From NCBI GenBank assembly GCA_033764055.1, contig JANRJI010000111.1, positions 1 through 64,000 of the forward strand: a DNA stretch of 64,000 nucleotides. Direction: 5' to 3'. The position numbers were made by a program, and so were the translations under genes. Under the pieces are notes generated by a model, which was not told the DNA's origin, searched no databases, and saw nothing but the letters and a program-made list of their open reading frames with translations. The stretch is from Ga0077555 sp033764055. GTDB taxonomy: Bacteria; Pseudomonadota; Alphaproteobacteria; Rhizobiales; Hyphomicrobiaceae. Below, piece by piece: positions 61,907 through 64,000 of the stretch (its first letter is position 1; each line of letters starts with the position of its first letter).

Positions 61907-61935
61907 ACTTGCGTGCCGTCGAGTCGTGCTACAAT
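61907..61935 (+). promoter_or_regulatory. Candidate phaC promoter
   Basis: TACAAT at 61930-61935 is a good -10 element. ACTTGC at 61907-61912 is a possible -35 with a 17-base spacer (TTGCGT at 61909 with 15). A start near 61942 would leave about 20 untranslated bases before the phaC ATG at 61964. Confidence 0.4.
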
Positions 61936-61963
61936 AACTCATCTGCTTTCGTACGGAACCCCC

Positions 61964-63796
61964 ATGCAGAAGCCGAATCCGCCTTCTCCCGCCACCGAGC
62001 ACGATTGGTCGCAATACACCGTCTCGAACCCCGAGGAGTTCGTTCGCAATATGTTGTTGCTGTGGGCGGAGGGCGGGCGGGCGATGGCCGGCCTGCTCGA
62101 GCGCGCCGACGCCAAGGGCGGCCCCTACAGCACGGCCACCGAGATGACCGAGGCGACTCGCATCATGAGCGAGGTCGCGCGCCAGTGGATGAGCGATCCG
62201 ACCCGCAGCATGGAGGCCCAAGGCGAGCTCGTTCGCGGCTACATGGATGTCTGGACCGGCGCCATGCAGCGCATGATGGGCCGGCAGGCCGAGCCCGTGG
62301 CCGAGCCCGAGCCCGGTGATGCTCGCTTCCGCGATCCGGAGTGGTCGTCCAACCCCTATTTCGACTTCTGGAAGCAGAGCTACCTCGTCACCACCCAGTG
62401 GGCCGAGAAGGCGCTGGCCGATACCAGTGGTCTCGACGAGCGCACCAAGCAGCGCGCCGAGTACTATCTCCGCCAGATCTCCAGCGCGATCTCGCCCTCG
62501 AACTTCCCTGTCACCAATCCGGAGGTGGTTCGCGAGACGCTCCGCAGCAATGCCGCCAATCTGGTCAAGGGCATGGAGCATCTGCTGGCCGACATGGAGC
62601 GCTCGGGCGATCTCCTCAAGATCAGCCAGACCGATACCAGCGCCTTCGAGGTGGGCAAGAACCTCGCAGTGACCCCCGGCAAGGTCGTCTACCAGAATGA
62701 CCTGCTGCAGCTGATCCAGTACACGCCGACGACGGAGAAGGTCTACGCCACGCCGCTGCTGATCGTGCCGCCGTGGATCAACAAATTCTACATCCTCGAT
62801 CTCACCCAGCAGAAGTCCTTCATCAAGTGGGTGGTCGACCAGGGCTTCACCGTATTCATCGTCTCCTGGGTGAACCCCGACGAGCGTCTCAGCCACAAGA
62901 CGTTCGAGGACTACATGAAGGAGGGCATCCTCACGGCGGCCGATGCGGTGCAGCGTGAAACCGGCCAGAAGCAGATGAACGTCATCGGCTATTGCGTCGG
63001 CGGCACGCTGCTCGCGAGCACGCTTGCCCACAACGCCGCCAAGGGCCACGACCCGTTCTCCTCGGCGACATTCTTTGCCGCGCAGAAAGACTTCACCAAG
63101 GCCGGCGACCTGCTGCTGTTCATCGACGACGCCCAGTTGAAGTCGCTCGAGGAGATGATGGCCGAGCGCGGCTATCTCGACGGCTCGCGGATGGCGACCG
63201 TCTTCAACATGCTGCGGCCACGGGATCTGATCTGGCCCTACATCGTCAACAATTACCTGCTCGGCAAGAAGCCGTTCCCGTTCGACCTGCTCTATTGGAA
63301 CCAGGATTCGACCAGGATGCCGGCGGCCAATCACAACTTCTACCTGCGCGAGTTCTACCACGAGAACAAGCTGGCCAAGGGCTTGATGACGATCGGCGGT
63401 GTCCGCCTCGACCTCAAGAAGGTGACGATCCCGATCTACGAGCTCGCCGCCCGCGAGGACCACATCGCGCCGGCAAAGTCCGTATTCCTCGGCTCGCGCC
63501 TGTTCAGCGGCCCTGTGGAGTACGTGCTCGCCGGGTCCGGCCACATCGCCGGCGTCATCAATCCACCATCGCCCGACGGCAAGCGTCACAAGTATCAGCA
63601 CTGGACCTGCTCGCGCCGCGTCGACACCCTCGAGGAATTCCTGGCCAACGCGGAGGAGACGCCCGGATCGTGGTGGCCGCACTGGTCGAAGTGGCTCGCC
63701 CGGCACTCGGGCGGGATGGTGCCGGCGCGTGTTCCGGGGACCAGGCTCGGCGTCATTGAGGACGCGCCCGGCAGCTACGTGAAGGCCAAGGGCTGA
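61964..63796 (+). CDS. phaC: Class I poly(3-hydroxyalkanoate) synthase
   Basis: Polymerises (R)-3-hydroxyacyl-CoA into PHA granules. The 610-residue protein has the PhaC N-terminal domain (WSQYTVSNPEEFVRNMLLLW) and the alpha/beta-hydrolase core. The catalytic Cys is in NVIGYCVGGTLLASTLA, Asp in AAREDHIAPAKSVFLG and His in VLAGSGHIAGVINPP. Length and sequence fit class I, which works without PhaE or PhaR. It is divergent from the Uma2 gene and the aminotransferase-hom-glpX run, as in many Hyphomicrobiales. Confidence 0.96.
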   Translation: MQKPNPPSPATEHDWSQYTVSNPEEFVRNMLLLWAEGGRAMAGLLERADAKGGPYSTATEMTEATRIMSEVARQWMSDPTRSMEAQGELVRGYMDVWTGAMQRMMGRQAEPVAEPEPGDARFRDPEWSSNPYFDFWKQSYLVTTQWAEKALADTSGLDERTKQRAEYYLRQISSAISPSNFPVTNPEVVRETLRSNAANLVKGMEHLLADMERSGDLLKISQTDTSAFEVGKNLAVTPGKVVYQNDLLQLIQYTPTTEKVYATPLLIVPPWINKFYILDLTQQKSFIKWVVDQGFTVFIVSWVNPDERLSHKTFEDYMKEGILTAADAVQRETGQKQMNVIGYCVGGTLLASTLAHNAAKGHDPFSSATFFAAQKDFTKAGDLLLFIDDAQLKSLEEMMAERGYLDGSRMATVFNMLRPRDLIWPYIVNNYLLGKKPFPFDLLYWNQDSTRMPAANHNFYLREFYHENKLAKGLMTIGGVRLDLKKVTIPIYELAAREDHIAPAKSVFLGSRLFSGPVEYVLAGSGHIAGVINPPSPDGKRHKYQHWTCSRRVDTLEEFLANAEETPGSWWPHWSKWLARHSGGMVPARVPGTRLGVIEDAPGSYVKAKG

Positions 63797-63804
63797 GGCG
63801 ACGG

Positions 63805-63824
63805 GCCGGCGCCGGTACGCCGGC
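63805..63824. terminator. Bidirectional hairpin after phaC
   Basis: GCCGGCG-CCGGTA-CGCCGGC is a perfect 7-bp stem eight bases after the phaC stop and ten bases before the end of the convergent gene. No T tract. Confidence 0.5.
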
Positions 63825-63834
63825 ACCCGCACGT

Positions 63835-64000
63835 TCAGTCGAGCTGTACCTTGCACGGCGCCAGAGGCAAGCCGGCGACGTCGACGCGCGTTCGGTAGAT
63901 GGTGCCGCACGTCTCGCTCGGGCCGCCCCGTGAGCCGGTCACGACGTAGAGGTCCCGGAGGTCGTCGCCCCCGAAGCACAGGCTGGTCACCATCGGCAGC
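63835..64000 (-). CDS. C-terminal end of an SMP-30/gluconolactonase-like protein (runs off right edge)
   Basis: The last 54 residues of a protein are present. MVTSLCFGGDDLRDLYVVTG matches the last blade of SMP-30/LRE-like propellers, where the Asp in GGDDL binds metal, and IYRTRVDVAGLPLAPCKVQL is the usual ending. The rest lies outside the window. It is a second SMP-30-like gene besides the one at 53.1 kb; the two C-termini differ, so they are not recent copies. Confidence 0.7.
   Translation of the reverse strand, partial: LPMVTSLCFGGDDLRDLYVVTGSRGGPSETCGTIYRTRVDVAGLPLAPCKVQLD

Noticed and set aside
61472..63979. An 835-residue minus-strand frame antisense to phaC
   Set aside because: Shadow frame; the plus strand encodes PHA synthase with full catalytic motifs.

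Overview
The window is high-G+C DNA that reads as an ordinary chromosome segment of an alphaproteobacterium, most likely Hyphomicrobiales (Rhizobiales). Supporting this are an NDUFS4-type complex I accessory subunit, EipA (DUF1134), the DUF4164-like/zapA pair, an Atm1-type ABC exporter, a TadG protein, a BTLCP transglutaminase-like protease, a PAS_5 protein, and a class I PHA synthase facing an aminotransferase-hom-glpX run. Genes are dense and many are translationally coupled. There is one tRNA (Pro, TGG). I see no insertion sequence, prophage or CRISPR array.

Layout. 1-5.5 kb: the start of ahcY, a TadG-like protein, a muramidase-like protein and EipA. 5.5-16 kb: a LysR/OxyR-like regulator, TerC, a flavin monooxygenase, an enoyl-CoA hydratase, dinB, zapA with its coiled-coil partner, gap, a SemiSWEET and two enzymes. 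16-19.4 kb: cimA preceded by a 37-residue membrane peptide gene, then a coupled GNAT-glyoxalase-GFA operon. 19.8-26.4 kb: a MarR regulator, a Bug-type binding protein, a sulfotransferase, an OmpA protein, tRNA-Pro, an NDUFS4 homologue and a ParB-like protein.

The most unusual block is 26.4-37.7 kb: seven minus-strand genes, mostly overlapping or tightly spaced. In transcription order they encode an alpha-dioxygenase-like heme peroxidase, a short degenerate P450-like protein, an Old Yellow Enzyme flavoprotein, two membrane-anchored diheme c-type cytochromes that resemble RoxA-type proteins, a small four-helix membrane protein, and a second, 980-residue heme peroxidase. Both peroxidases keep the Tyr and the two His residues that plant alpha-dioxygenases and cyclooxygenases use for lipid oxygenation. 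Heme dioxygenase plus P450 is the logic of fungal oxylipin synthases, where the two are fused. I infer a lipid or hydrocarbon oxygenation pathway linked to cell-envelope electron transfer; the substrate is unknown.

37.9-50 kb: a GNAT, a winged-helix/deoxyribosyltransferase-like protein coupled to an Atm1-type exporter, a near-identical tandem pair of 43-residue secreted peptide genes, malonyl-CoA decarboxylase, a lactonase-like metallohydrolase, a GST, a cupin, a patatin, a CBS protein and a rhomboid protease. 49.6-51.9 kb: PAS, double-PilZ and BTLCP proteins, suggesting c-di-GMP signalling. 51.9-57.1 kb: a catabolic-looking set of FMN hydroxy-acid dehydrogenase, SMP-30 lactonase, HyuB without HyuA, and an MFS transporter. 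57.2-64 kb: glpX, hom and an aminotransferase, an Uma2 nuclease-fold protein, phaC, and the end of another SMP-30-like gene.
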